21,845 nucleotides of DNA. It comes from Hysterium pulicare CBS 123377. Its lineage: Eukaryota; Ascomycota; Dothideomycetes; Hysteriales; Hysteriaceae. The notes beneath the pieces were generated by a model. It searched no databases. It worked only from the letters and a program-made list of their open reading frames with translations, and had not been told where the DNA came from. Position numbers and translations under genes: made by a program. The stretch lies in contig AJFK01000203.1 of NCBI GenBank assembly GCA_000467715.1, forward strand, positions 1-21,845, in the 5' to 3' direction. The first letter of the stretch is position 1. Every line of letters begins with the position of its first letter. Below are positions 10,360 through 20,100 of this stretch, one piece after another.

Positions 10360-11334
10360 CTTGCCACAAGATTTGCTGTCGAAATCTAGCGTCTGATTGC
10401 ACCTCAGTTGGCCCAGTCGCCTTGAGGTTTAAGGGTCATGAAGGGACCGGATACTTAGCTGGTCAGCGGTATCATACCGCTTGAAGGCTCTTGATTGCGT
10501 GTTATGACCGGGTACTGACGAGTAGAAGAATCTAAAGCGTGATTATGTAGAAATAGATGCTTTAGTGGGTTGGCTCTTTCCGAAGATCATTAGATGCAGC
10601 ATCAATAGACTCAACACATGCGTATGAGTATGGCCAAGCTCCCGGGATTTCGAACTCAAGGTCGCCCCTCGGTCCAGTCGTGGTAAGTTGGTACAGCTGC
10701 CGCGCTGCATTAATTTGGTGCGGCAAGAATTCGCGGCCTGCGAGTTGGAGGCTGGAAAGCCATAGCTGAAATGAAACAGCAGAATCAATAAACACGACTG
10801 CATGTGTCCGCGTGTTGTAGTGCATAAGTGTTGATCTATAAGGTCGGTAAAGGGTGAAGGGTCAAATAAGAAGCAGAGTATGGATTAATGAAAGACGGGT
10901 TGTTGGATTAGGGCCGCCAAGCTTTGAACTAACCCCTTACGCCTTTCCCGTACAGGGTTTAGGACGCCTTTTCCAGCGTCGCGAGCTGAGGTTCATCCTC
11001 TTTCAGCGGCGCTACCTCTAGTAAGAGCGGAGAAGTGGCGTAAGCTGAGACATAGTTTTGCATTGTGCATGCATATGCATATTGCGCTTAAGAGATCCAT
11101 CGTCGAAGTGCGTCAGAGCAGTGGTCTGGATTCTCCATCCTCGGTTCAATTTTTCGAGGTGTAAACGTTCTCCCACCAATTTATGATATGGATTCGTTTT
11201 CAGTTTCAAGCTATAGCACGCTATCTATCTCCGCTCTTATACTTGCAAGCTCCACATTCCTCATCCTCAAATCTTTGGTTTTCGCATCATATTAGCATTC
11301 ATCTTTTCCAACCATCTCAATCAATCCTCACACA
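10360..11334. promoter_or_regulatory. Divergent promoter region between MBL gene and SUR7-like gene
   Basis: These 975 bp separate the ATG of the MBL gene (minus strand) from the ATG of the membrane-protein gene (plus strand), so they must hold two promoters and two leaders. The right end (about 11240-11334) is rich in C and T and leads into CACAATGG, a typical fungal leader and start context. The left end carries the palindrome and flanking repeats listed separately. A minus-strand open frame of 87 codons (10562-10825) is present, but I found no support for it being a gene. Confidence 0.6.
10465..10481. promoter_or_regulatory. Palindrome AGCGGTAT-C-ATACCGCT, candidate Zn2Cys6 factor site (CGG-N7-CCG)
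   Basis: Two perfect 8-bp arms surround a single central base, about 105 bp upstream of the MBL start codon. It contains CGG-N7-CCG, the inverted-triplet layout bound by fungal binuclear zinc-cluster regulators. It is flanked by a near-perfect 11-bp direct repeat, GACCGGATACT at 10445-10455 and GACCGGGTACT at 10506-10516 (10 of 11). The arrangement looks like a cis-regulatory module for the MBL gene; which factor might bind is unknown. Confidence 0.45.
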
Positions 11335-12177
11335 ATGGCACACCATCACCACCCCCATAACGCAACTCCTCAACCAATATCTCGTCCCCTAATCCTCCGA
11401 ATCCTCTCCATTCTGGCTCTCATCCTCCCCCCAATTCTCTTCCTAATTAGCATGTCCTTAACCCTCGCCACAATCTACAACCCCCATTACTCCCGCTCCG
11501 CACTCTACAACAGCACCGGCCAACCCAACGGCATCGTCATCTCCGCCTCTCCCTTTTACACGTGCGACAGAGTCCCCACCGAAACAATCGATGACATCTC
11601 AACCTACAACCAGACCTGCCAGCGGACGAGCTTTCTGGGGAACAAAGGAATGAAAGCATGCATCGCGAGATTCAAGCCCGGATTCGACGACACCCAACTT
11701 TGTCAGAAGGTCATTGCGAGCGCGAGTTTATATGTCGCAGGAGCCGTACTTGTAGGCCTTGCCACGCTCTTCTCCGTCATTTATCTAGCTCTTGCTGCGA
11801 AATCTGCTTTAGCGACTACAGAGCCTGTCCCCGGGTACACCTACAGATCTATTCCTGCAAAATCCGAAGGCAGCGAGACGACTGCGGACGCGGCATCATC
11901 GGCACCATACTCAACTTCAAATATGCTTGTGAGCATGCTTGGTTCTTTTACCACGTTCCTGGCGCTGCTGGCCACGGGCTGCTTGATTCTGGCACAGATA
12001 GTAGGCGTGCAGGCGCTGGTGAACGAGCAGCATCCTACGGCGGGCGAAAGTCCGGAAGATGGCGTCATGGGGAGGTGGTATATGGGGACGCCTGCATATG
12101 TGTGGAGTAGTGTTGCGTGGTTAAGTGCGACCATTGGAGTTTTTGTTGCTGTTGCTGGACGGATTGCGAGGAGGTAG
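11335..12177 (+). CDS. Four-TM SUR7/claudin-like integral membrane protein, 280 aa
   Basis: A single uninterrupted frame starting at ATG in a good fungal context (CACAATGG). Four hydrophobic segments are visible at about residues 19-46, 127-155, 197-227 and 254-276. The loop after the first, about residues 47-126, holds four cysteines (77, 95, 109, 123) and two N-glycosylation sequons (Asn59, Asn92), which suggests it faces outward and is disulfide-bonded. A short Ser/Thr-rich loop (about 160-196) joins TM2 and TM3. The topology matches the fungal SUR7/PalI/claudin-like superfamily of plasma-membrane organisers, but no sharp signature motif was recognised, so the family is a topology-based call. 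The N-terminus has an odd His run (MAHHHHPH). It sits between the two halves of the large-protein cluster. Confidence 0.75.
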   Translation: MAHHHHPHNATPQPISRPLILRILSILALILPPILFLISMSLTLATIYNPHYSRSALYNSTGQPNGIVISASPFYTCDRVPTETIDDISTYNQTCQRTSFLGNKGMKACIARFKPGFDDTQLCQKVIASASLYVAGAVLVGLATLFSVIYLALAAKSALATTEPVPGYTYRSIPAKSEGSETTADAASSAPYSTSNMLVSMLGSFTTFLALLATGCLILAQIVGVQALVNEQHPTAGESPEDGVMGRWYMGTPAYVWSSVAWLSATIGVFVAVAGRIARR

Positions 12178-12521
12178 TGGGGCACATTGAGCGCAACCAT
12201 TCGTGGCGCCTGGAGTATACATTAGACTCGTGATAGGCCTTCTTTCTGGCCTCGTATATAGTTTAAGCTTGGTAATTTATCTCGTTAACAACCTCAACTG
12301 ATGTCCTGGCCGCCAAGAAAAGAACATCCCTCGCAATGCGCATAGGTGTCAAACGCACTTGTCGGACCACTGCAACTTTTAAAAATACTATTAACTATTT
12401 CCTTGATTACGTATTAATGCTGCCTCCATGATGAAAAAAATATTAAGAATAAAGAATGTCATTAAAAGGGGCAAACAAAATCAGCGTTAAAGATATCAAA
12501 TCATCATATCAAATCTCAGAA
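12178..12521. other. Convergent 3' spacer
   Basis: These 344 bp lie between the stop codons of two convergent genes and hold their 3' UTRs. The right half is A-rich, with an AATAAA on the plus strand at 12448-12453 that could serve as a poly(A) signal for the membrane-protein gene, although it is about 270 bases past the stop. No gene or clear repeat is seen. Confidence 0.5.
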
Positions 12522-15500
12522 TCAAGCAGCCTTGGGCGGCGGATCAGGTCTCCACCCCGTCGCAAATCCCGTCCTCCTCATAACCTTCCAATTAAAATTC
12601 GCACTCCCCTGATCCTGCCAAGTCTTCCCATCCGCTAACAAAAACCCATACAACTCTCTCACTCTGACTTCAACCGGCCCAGTCGGCGGCTTGACCTTTC
12701 CACTCTGTATATCCGCCCCTAGTCCAGGTACATCAGACCCAGCGACATCAACCTCCATAAGCTTGAATGACAAATTACGGTTCCACTCAACGGGCGTCGC
12801 CATCTTCGTTGATCGGGGAATCACACGCACTATCATGTATTCAGCACCTGGGTCTAGATGAATCACCCAGCGCTGGTTATTCAGCATACGGCCGCGTAGA
12901 CCAGCGGACGCAGAATCAGACACGAGCCCCAGGCCTTGGATATCAGCGTCGCCCTTTCTCCTGCTTGCATCGCCGATTGGGATCTTGATCTGAACTTCTC
13001 GAAGCCAAAGGCTCTTTTTAATGGTCTGGCCTGGTTTCGAGGGATCTGGAACATCGATTGGATTCATCATTGCGGGATTGATGTTGATGCTGAATATGAG
13101 GTCGGGCACGTAGGGCGTGTCGACGAAGACGTAGGAGTTTGAGGAGGGTTGGTTGGGTTGCGGTGCAACGTATGCTGATGTTGAGGGGAAGATGGCGTAT
13201 TTGAAGGACCGGTCATGTGCGACTGGTACAATAGGGGCCGGAGGTGGAGCGCCTGTTGCCTTGACTGGAGTGAGTGGTGCGAGTCGGGTTAAGTGGGGCG
13301 GTGTTACGGGCAGAGACTGTGCTTGGGCTCGCGCTGAGGTTGATGGAAGTAGTATCGTAGTATACTGGGGCACCGCAGGAACTGCATCCTTGGATATCTG
13401 TGTGAGAGGTGCTGACGTGGAAGATGACCCGTTCTTAATGCTCTGAATCTTTTTATCCGCACTGTCCACTTGCGAGGAAGATGCTGAGTCTCTTGCCCGG
13501 ATCTTGTAGGGCTTTTGTGGGTTCTTTATTTTCCCATCTGCATTGAGGCCCTTGATCTCAAGGTACTTCATAGTGTCGTTGAGCATCAACGCAGTCATAG
13601 CGCTAGAGAGCTTGAACTTGCCACCAGGCCCCCATTCATCCGGCATTTCTTTCACAAATAGGCTGTCATCACCCAGAAGATACTTCTCGAGAGTAGGAAA
13701 ATTAAGGCATCGTGTATTCCAGTCATATAAAGGCTCTTTAGTGACCGTAACAGAAGCGGCTACATCATGTGGGTCGGGTGATGCTGGTTCATGTCCAGGA
13801 CGGTATAACTTCTGTGGTCCTGCAAATTCATGGAGGAAGTCTTTCTCAATTTGCTTCGTGACTGGGTTGATGTCTCTGTACACTTTGCGAAACAAGAACT
13901 CAAGGGATGCATTGTCAAGGGCGTCTCCTGCGCTAAATCTCTGCTGATGGGGTGGTTGGGAAATTTTGATTGTAACCAGTTCTTCGGGTGGTCTATCAAG
14001 CAGCACAAGTAACACATCCTTTCCTAGATGCTTTTGCAGAAGAATTGGCACTCTGCCTTTACGGGTTGACTCATCTGGATAAGGAATGTCGAGAACTAGG
14101 TCGGGGAAGACAGTCACAACGGCTGAACGAAGCAGAAACCCATACGTTGGGACCTGCGGGTAATGTAGAGGTTCGCCCTGCTTATCGGTATACGGAGTGG
14201 AGAAGAATGTGTTCAGTTGAGTCTTTATAGCATCTCGCACGTGGTCGTCATCCCGGGCCATATGATTCGCGACGCTCAAAGCGCCATCAATAAAACAATC
14301 CATCCAATTGGTATCAATCTGAAAGAATCGTATACTCTCAGGTGGTAGAAACGATGGATCATTGATATAATAGTGAGTTGGTAGTCCACTTAGCCAAAGC
14401 CTATCCATAATCCATTGGTGGACGTAGGCCCAATCAGTTGACGCCGCCAGCGTCAACTCATCAAATATGGTATCTTCGGATTCAGCACTAGAAGATGTGG
14501 CGGCCACTTGTCGGCGCACTCCTGCCACAAAAGCGTGTGATACCTCCGCGTTTAATGTCGGATGGCCCTGTGATTTGATGTCTGCCGGAATAGGTCCGGT
14601 ATGGCTCCACCGTTGTTTTAAGCCTGGGGTTGGGGAGGCATGTGTGGAAGTAGCTGTGGCTATATCATTCAAAGCCGAGGTCGTGTGTGCTAAATTCTTA
14701 AACACCGCTCTTTTGCCCTTCATGCCGATGATAGCGTTAGCAGCTACCAAATTAGATGCCTGGCTGCCGGCTTTATGTGCCATAGCTCGAACACGCATCA
14801 AAGCTGCCACGAAGCCCAAGTCCGAAGTTGCGAGTAGTTTTCCTATTTGCCACGCGGAGCTATAAGATATGTCCATGATACCTAAGGATTTGTCAAAGAT
14901 TTGATAGTCCTGGCCAAAAGTTGAGTTATATGGCCACCCATCCTGGGCTGATGGAGAGGCAGTAGGGAGAAGCGGGCCCCTTGTGAAAGCAACTGTCTCT
15001 TCGCCAGATGCTGTACGATGGCGAATTAATGTATAGCCATTCGTCAGTCGCTCAATCATTGCCAGTTTGAGGCTGGTAATTTTATCTTGCTTAAGAGATG
15101 AACTGCCGGTAGTGCCTGCCAATGCTGCTTGCACTCGGAGCTGATTTAAAGTGCCATCAGGACAGCGTAGCAAATTTCTCGCCACCTGATCTTTCGTATC
15201 TTTCATTGTCGCTCCGAGGTCTCTCATGGAGTCCACGAAATTGACGGTCATAGGAGGCTGACAGAGGTAGTTCCAGCGGTAAAGCGAGATGAATGCAACG
15301 AGTTCGTTGTCAGCCATCTGATCGATCCCTTTCATCTGATCGACATACTCCAGAGATATCATGTGCACAATCTGCGGCCTTGGAGGAGTATTTTGGGCGA
15401 TATCAGTCGGTCCCGTTCGTTTGGAATGAACAATTGAGAATAGACCACTTTCGGCATCTTGTGCGCTTGCTTGGACCATACCCGCAGTGTTAACGTTTCG

Positions 15501-16391
15501 TACATGAGAAAGACAGCTAAAGGCTCGAACGTCAGGCTGACTTGTGGTAGAGTCCAAGGGAAACAGTTGCTTGAAAAGCTTTCCTGAAAGGAAAATGACT
15601 TCTACCGGAGTCGAAAGGCTAGATATCTCCGAGTAATCTGGGTCTTTTTTAAAAGCTGGAATGCTGAGCTTGCTGGTACTAGGTGATGGAGCTGCAGGTG
15701 GATCTGGCAGATTTGGTAATGCTAGGTACTCGGCCACTGTCATCGGAACCGTGAATGCAGAAGACTGCTTGATCTCCAGAGGGTTGCCATCGGCATCAGT
15801 CCTCTTGAAAGTAGCATTCAACCAATTTAATTGATCGGATGACAACCTTAGCTCTTGATCCTCTTCCTTAGGGGCACTGCAATCAAATGGAAAGACAGCG
15901 AGCCAGGGGATCGCATCCTCCTTCGGGTCTGATATGTCTTCAGATATGCCCGGTGCACTACGTTCCCAAGGTAGGTGCGGGTCATTGAAGACTATGTGAG
16001 GGAGCACATTGGGCTGGTCTGCATGTCCTTGTGGTGGGTAAGTGCTGTGTATATCTTTCGGGTCGATGCTGAATTGTGGAGCGACAACTTCGAAAGTCTG
16101 GATTGCTGTTGTTTCTCCTTTTAATCCGAGGGGGAGTTGTTCGTGAACTACAGCACTCTTGCCATTTTCGTCGGCGTTATAAGTTATTACCACCTCTTGA
16201 GAGACGTTTATCGAATATGTGCCAGCCTCCAAAGAAGGCTTGAAGAATGAGTGTATCTGCATATCTCCCAGAGCCGGAAGAGGTAAGGAGTCGCGGTCTT
16301 CTTGCCCCGTAGAAGGTGTAGCATCTCGCTGGACCTCTTTACGAAGGTTTCGCAGAACCTGATTCCGAGGAGAGAGGGCTGCGGTAGCCAT
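12522..16391 (-). CDS. Uncharacterised 1289-aa protein with LPWER / PPESIRFF / GFLLRS motifs
   Basis: A single-exon frame; an in-frame TAA nine bases before the ATG at 16391 supports that start. Blocks in order: a beta-type N-terminal part with APQFSIDPKDIHSTYPP (104-120), then NVLPHIVFNDPHLPWER (128-143) and IPWLAVFPFD (161-170); a central helical part with QIGKLLATSDLGFVAALMR; PPESIRFF.IDTNWMDCFIDGALS near 683-707; GFLLRSAVV near 745-755; a Pro/Ala/Ser-rich linker in the C-terminal third; and a closing beta-rich domain. From memory these blocks resemble very large uncharacterised bacterial proteins, but I know no assigned function and cannot name a family. No signal peptide or TM helix is seen, so it is likely intracellular. 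It is divergently arranged with the 1481-aa gene and probably co-regulated with it. Confidence 0.85.
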   Translation of the reverse strand: MATAALSPRNQVLRNLRKEVQRDATPSTGQEDRDSLPLPALGDMQIHSFFKPSLEAGTYSINVSQEVVITYNADENGKSAVVHEQLPLGLKGETTAIQTFEVVAPQFSIDPKDIHSTYPPQGHADQPNVLPHIVFNDPHLPWERSAPGISEDISDPKEDAIPWLAVFPFDCSAPKEEDQELRLSSDQLNWLNATFKRTDADGNPLEIKQSSAFTVPMTVAEYLALPNLPDPPAAPSPSTSKLSIPAFKKDPDYSEISSLSTPVEVIFLSGKLFKQLFPLDSTTSQPDVRAFSCLSHVRNVNTAGMVQASAQDAESGLFSIVHSKRTGPTDIAQNTPPRPQIVHMISLEYVDQMKGIDQMADNELVAFISLYRWNYLCQPPMTVNFVDSMRDLGATMKDTKDQVARNLLRCPDGTLNQLRVQAALAGTTGSSSLKQDKITSLKLAMIERLTNGYTLIRHRTASGEETVAFTRGPLLPTASPSAQDGWPYNSTFGQDYQIFDKSLGIMDISYSSAWQIGKLLATSDLGFVAALMRVRAMAHKAGSQASNLVAANAIIGMKGKRAVFKNLAHTTSALNDIATATSTHASPTPGLKQRWSHTGPIPADIKSQGHPTLNAEVSHAFVAGVRRQVAATSSSAESEDTIFDELTLAASTDWAYVHQWIMDRLWLSGLPTHYYINDPSFLPPESIRFFQIDTNWMDCFIDGALSVANHMARDDDHVRDAIKTQLNTFFSTPYTDKQGEPLHYPQVPTYGFLLRSAVVTVFPDLVLDIPYPDESTRKGRVPILLQKHLGKDVLLVLLDRPPEELVTIKISQPPHQQRFSAGDALDNASLEFLFRKVYRDINPVTKQIEKDFLHEFAGPQKLYRPGHEPASPDPHDVAASVTVTKEPLYDWNTRCLNFPTLEKYLLGDDSLFVKEMPDEWGPGGKFKLSSAMTALMLNDTMKYLEIKGLNADGKIKNPQKPYKIRARDSASSSQVDSADKKIQSIKNGSSSTSAPLTQISKDAVPAVPQYTTILLPSTSARAQAQSLPVTPPHLTRLAPLTPVKATGAPPPAPIVPVAHDRSFKYAIFPSTSAYVAPQPNQPSSNSYVFVDTPYVPDLIFSININPAMMNPIDVPDPSKPGQTIKKSLWLREVQIKIPIGDASRRKGDADIQGLGLVSDSASAGLRGRMLNNQRWVIHLDPGAEYMIVRVIPRSTKMATPVEWNRNLSFKLMEVDVAGSDVPGLGADIQSGKVKPPTGPVEVRVRELYGFLLADGKTWQDQGSANFNWKVMRRTGFATGWRPDPPPKAA

Positions 16392-16668
16392 AGCAGCGAG
16401 TTATCCCTTGAAGTTCTCGATCGAACTTCACTCGTAGAGTTCCTGGCTTCACGGTGTAGGATGAGGCTTCTTCCAGCGTCACAGAGAGAACGTCCCGGCA
16501 CCAGCTAAAGTCGAAGAGGCCGTGCAACGAGATGCACACTATTCGGCACCATGTGACTTGGTGACTAACGAGCATTCCGGTCTGCATGCCCGATGAAACA
16601 TGAGAGTCGTTCATTTCTGGAAACGCGGTCAATGCTCCACCGGGAAGCTCAAAAAGAGAGTCAGACAT
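16339..16668 (-). CDS. Possible small protein (109 aa) or upstream ORF overlapping the 1289-aa gene start
   Basis: An ATG-initiated frame (MSDSLFELPGGALTAFPEMN...) runs into the start of the 1289-aa gene and overlaps it by 53 bp in another frame. The peptide has alternating hydrophobic residues and a stretch ending in TVKPGTLRVKFDREL that looks protein-like. I recognise no family. No good GT donor would splice it in phase onto the large frame: the candidates I checked, GTGAAG before the CCGCAG acceptor, leave the wrong phase. It may be a separate small gene, an overlapping upstream ORF in the leader that lowers translation of the giant, or chance. Confidence 0.3.
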   Translation of the reverse strand: MSDSLFELPGGALTAFPEMNDSHVSSGMQTGMLVSHQVTWCRIVCISLHGLFDFSWCRDVLSVTLEEASSYTVKPGTLRVKFDRELQGITRCYGYRSPLSSESGSAKPS

Positions 16669-17174
16669 TTCAGCTACGGCATATGGAATAATGAGTAGCG
16701 CCTAGTCCGGACCATAGTAGAGGCAGTTAGTTGTGAATGAAACGGTGATGGCTTGCATGGTGGAGCAAAGTGTGGCTTGCGTCGAAGCTCAGCTCAACAT
16801 GACCGAAGCGCCAAGCTCCCGAAACGGAATTACGGTAGAGCGGGCAGGCCATAGTCACATATCTACTCCGTCTACACTTTCCATTCCATCAGATCCGTCT
16901 TCACAGCTCCATCCGCCATCATTTTCCAGCCATTCGAACATCCACAGCTGAGTCCTGACCCCGCATCTACATCGATTCTTTTTTTAGACGAGGCATGCTA
17001 GACCCATGGGAACCGGGCATAGCACGATGCATCCAGAAGCTCTTTTTTTTGAGCTTTCACATGCTTCTCTTTCCTTCATCGAGACGTCCCAAGTTTGTGA
17101 CATGATATCTTCTATTATACATACTTGAAGTAGCTGTAATACCAAGCAACATTCTTGCTTGAATTGTTGCAACT
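16669..17174. promoter_or_regulatory. Divergent promoter between the 1289-aa and 1481-aa genes
   Basis: A 506 bp region (783 bp if the 109-codon frame is not a gene) lies between two outward-facing start codons. It contains an 8-bp palindrome GTCCGGAC at 16705-16712, poly-T runs near 16979 and 17043, and an ATTGTTGCAACTATG start context for the plus-strand gene. A shared bidirectional promoter would let the two giants be expressed together. Confidence 0.5.
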
Positions 17175-20100
17175 ATGTCTGGTGTGGTGGCTAATCCTCC
17201 ACCTGGAGATCCCGTCACAACAGTCTTAATACCATGTGCTTTGGATGCTTTCGTACTCACTGAGCAGTGCTGCGACCCTCTCAACAACTACAAGATAGCA
17301 CCAATTACGCAACCAAAGTTTGTCCTCATCCGGATTGCAAGCTCGCTTGATTTGCTAATCCGCTTCAAGTTACACTTTCCTACGACTTCACGATCAGCTG
17401 CTCGAGAACGACGTGTTAGACCATGTTGATCTCCATTCTGCGACGCCCGCCGACCTCAATTCGAGAGTCACAGATCTGGGGAGTGGAATTCGCAGAGACT
17501 CGCGACTTGGTGTCTATCTACATTGGACTATTCCTCAATTCTACCGGATAGGCTCCTCAAGTGCAGGTGGCGCTACCGTGGACAAGTCGCAAAATACTCC
17601 TGAAACGCAAACCGAACGAAAACGCCAACAAGGATATCCATCTCGCAGTGGAGTCGGTCCGTCGTCTGGCGCAGATGCTGATACAACTACGCCCGACTTC
17701 CGCCCAGTACCCAACCGTTGGCTGATTACGCGTCGAATTGACAAGGGCTCAATTGGGACAGCTGGTGTAGACTACCCGAAGGAACTCACTATCAAAGATT
17801 TTGAATCCTGGATTGTCGAGAGCGACACCTTGTCAAACATTGATGAGATTGGTGAAAAGTATGGGCTGGACTTTGATCTGGAAGCGGAGCGTAGTCCGTT
17901 TCTCAGCTCAGTCAGCATGACTCCCGACAATACTGCCATTATCGACAGCCAAGCCGAAGTTTTCATTGGCAAGAAGACCAAAGTGGAGGATTGGGATTTA
18001 TCGGCAGCCGACGCAAGTTCAAACGTAGACTTAACAGTCATGACTTCGAGTAATCCACTTTTCGCGGATTTTACGCATCATAATATGAATGTCTTCAGTA
18101 TAGTGGACAATTTCGAGTATATCGTTACCAGCGGCGGTAAAACAACGAAGGAGTATCTCCATAAGGCTAAAGCGGATTACAGTGTCATCGGTTGGCACTC
18201 AAATTCCGATGCTGATCCCTTGACAACGTACTTAGACAAAATCAACTCTACAGTACCAATCCACTCCAAAAGACTAAGCGATTGTCGAATGCAGATCAAA
18301 GAAGTGTCCGATGATGTTCAGAAGTGGCTAGATTCCTCTTCTGCTTCCAGGATTCTATGTCATGCATCGAAATATGACGTAGTCTTCGACCTTACGGCCA
18401 AGTCTCCTGCTAGCACAGTACAAGCAGACAACGCCGGTCTTGCCATGCTGCACAAACAACCGATTTCCGTAGGCGCTACGCCAATCGACGCATTGCTAGC
18501 CTTTTGTCAAGCTCATCAAGACGAAAAGGACGATAAGATGCACGATGTGTATCAAGATTTGCTACGCATTCAGTACTTGCTTCACGAGCAAGAGGACGAT
18601 GATGTTGATGGGCTTCAAGCCGCATCCGATGAGGCATACGAACAATCCTTCGAAAAGATTGAGAGTGGTACGCAGTGGTTCTTCAAGCATCAGTCAGCTC
18701 CAGGCGATAAACCGGTAGAGGCAACAACTCCGCAAATAAATGCCCTACAGGATTTAAACAGGAAGCAAGCAGTGATTGACAATCTAGCTCGGGAGACATC
18801 CAAGAAGCAGTGGTATTTATTTGCCGCCTGGTGGAATTACGTGTCTGGATTCATCGAGAATACCAGGTCTGATGATTACAGACAACACATCTCCAATTGG
18901 ATGGGCCGTCTGAAACAACTCCAGACATGGAAAACTGATTGGGATACGCAAATAACGACCCTGAATAATAGCCTCTCTGATCCTTCAAAGGGCACCCCTG
19001 GTCGCTTTTTCCAGAGGAAAGATCCCACCATCTTGTTTGGTAACCTCAGTCGAGGTTGGGACGCCGACTTTGTAGATACTTTGAACGTGCGGCTTCAAAC
19101 CCAAACAGTGACGCCGGATCCAAAAAAGTACACGTCATCTATAGCTGGATGGGAAGCATCAGAAGATCATTTCATTAAAGCGGTGAAACCAAAACTTCCA
19201 TCAGATCTCCAAGAAGGGGCAATCAAGCTACTTGAGGAGTTCCGAGAGCTGAATAGTTCCAACGATACCAATACGAAAGCTGTCGAGACCCCGAGAGTTA
19301 TCCCTTGGTATCATGACGAATTAGCAAGAAGAGACTCGAACGATAACGTTGCAGAAGAGAGCAGAGGAAGGGACAAGTGGCAAAATACGCAACCCTGGCG
19401 ACCATTATTTATTGAATGGGAAGCAACCTATTACCACATACCATTTGACCAGTGGAGCCTCAACGAGTATGATCGCTTTTCAAATTGGGGCGCAAAAGTT
19501 GTCCATTACGGCGCGAACGTCGATCTAGCGGACCCCAAAAATCAAGTCACGGATGTCAGGCATATCACAGGCCGGAGCTACCTTACTCCTCAGGCAGCCT
19601 CCACTTTGCAAACTACACTTACGCAGATCTTTCAAAATACCAATCCAGATGATTTGAATGATCCTGACAAGTACAACATGCCACAAGCCGAACGAGATAA
19701 CCTACTGAAGCTCGTATCCGGACTAGAGATTGTTTCGACTCCAATGACTGGTTTAACATCTCATCTCCTCACACTATGTGAAGGAACGCATCTGAAACCA
19801 CTCGTGCGCCTGCCAAATCAAACGACACTGCCTATACTTGCGGCAGAAACGGCAATTAATCCCGCTTTGATCGATCCGGTCAAGAAGACTAGAGTTGCAG
19901 ATCCAAATGATCTCCTCGTCGCAATGGACACCGAGACGAGCCTCACTCCTTACGGCGATATCGCTGTGAACACTAATGCTCAACCAATGAAGCCCGTTAC
20001 TCATGGCCAGCTTATGTTCACAAAGCTCAATGTTGTAGACAAGTTTGGACAAGTCGTTTGCGCTATAGATCCAGGACCTCGTCGGGCTGGAGCCATACCA

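Noticed and set aside
10640-10670. TTCGAA-containing stretch resembling a tRNA T-arm on the minus strand
   Set aside because: The flanking bases do not pair as a 5-bp T-stem, and I found no acceptor or anticodon arm.
10543-10825. Two overlapping minus-strand open frames (86-87 codons) upstream of the MBL gene
   Set aside because: Neither shows a recognisable motif, splice link to the MBL start or clear codon bias; the MBL protein already begins with its expected first strand (MSDKTVHSWHININNGDSS). Kept as unexplained promoter sequence.
11064-11083. Alternating purine-pyrimidine stretch (TGTGCATGCATATGCATAT)
   Set aside because: Short, and AT/CA alternation of this length is common; no reason to treat it as a functional Z-DNA element.
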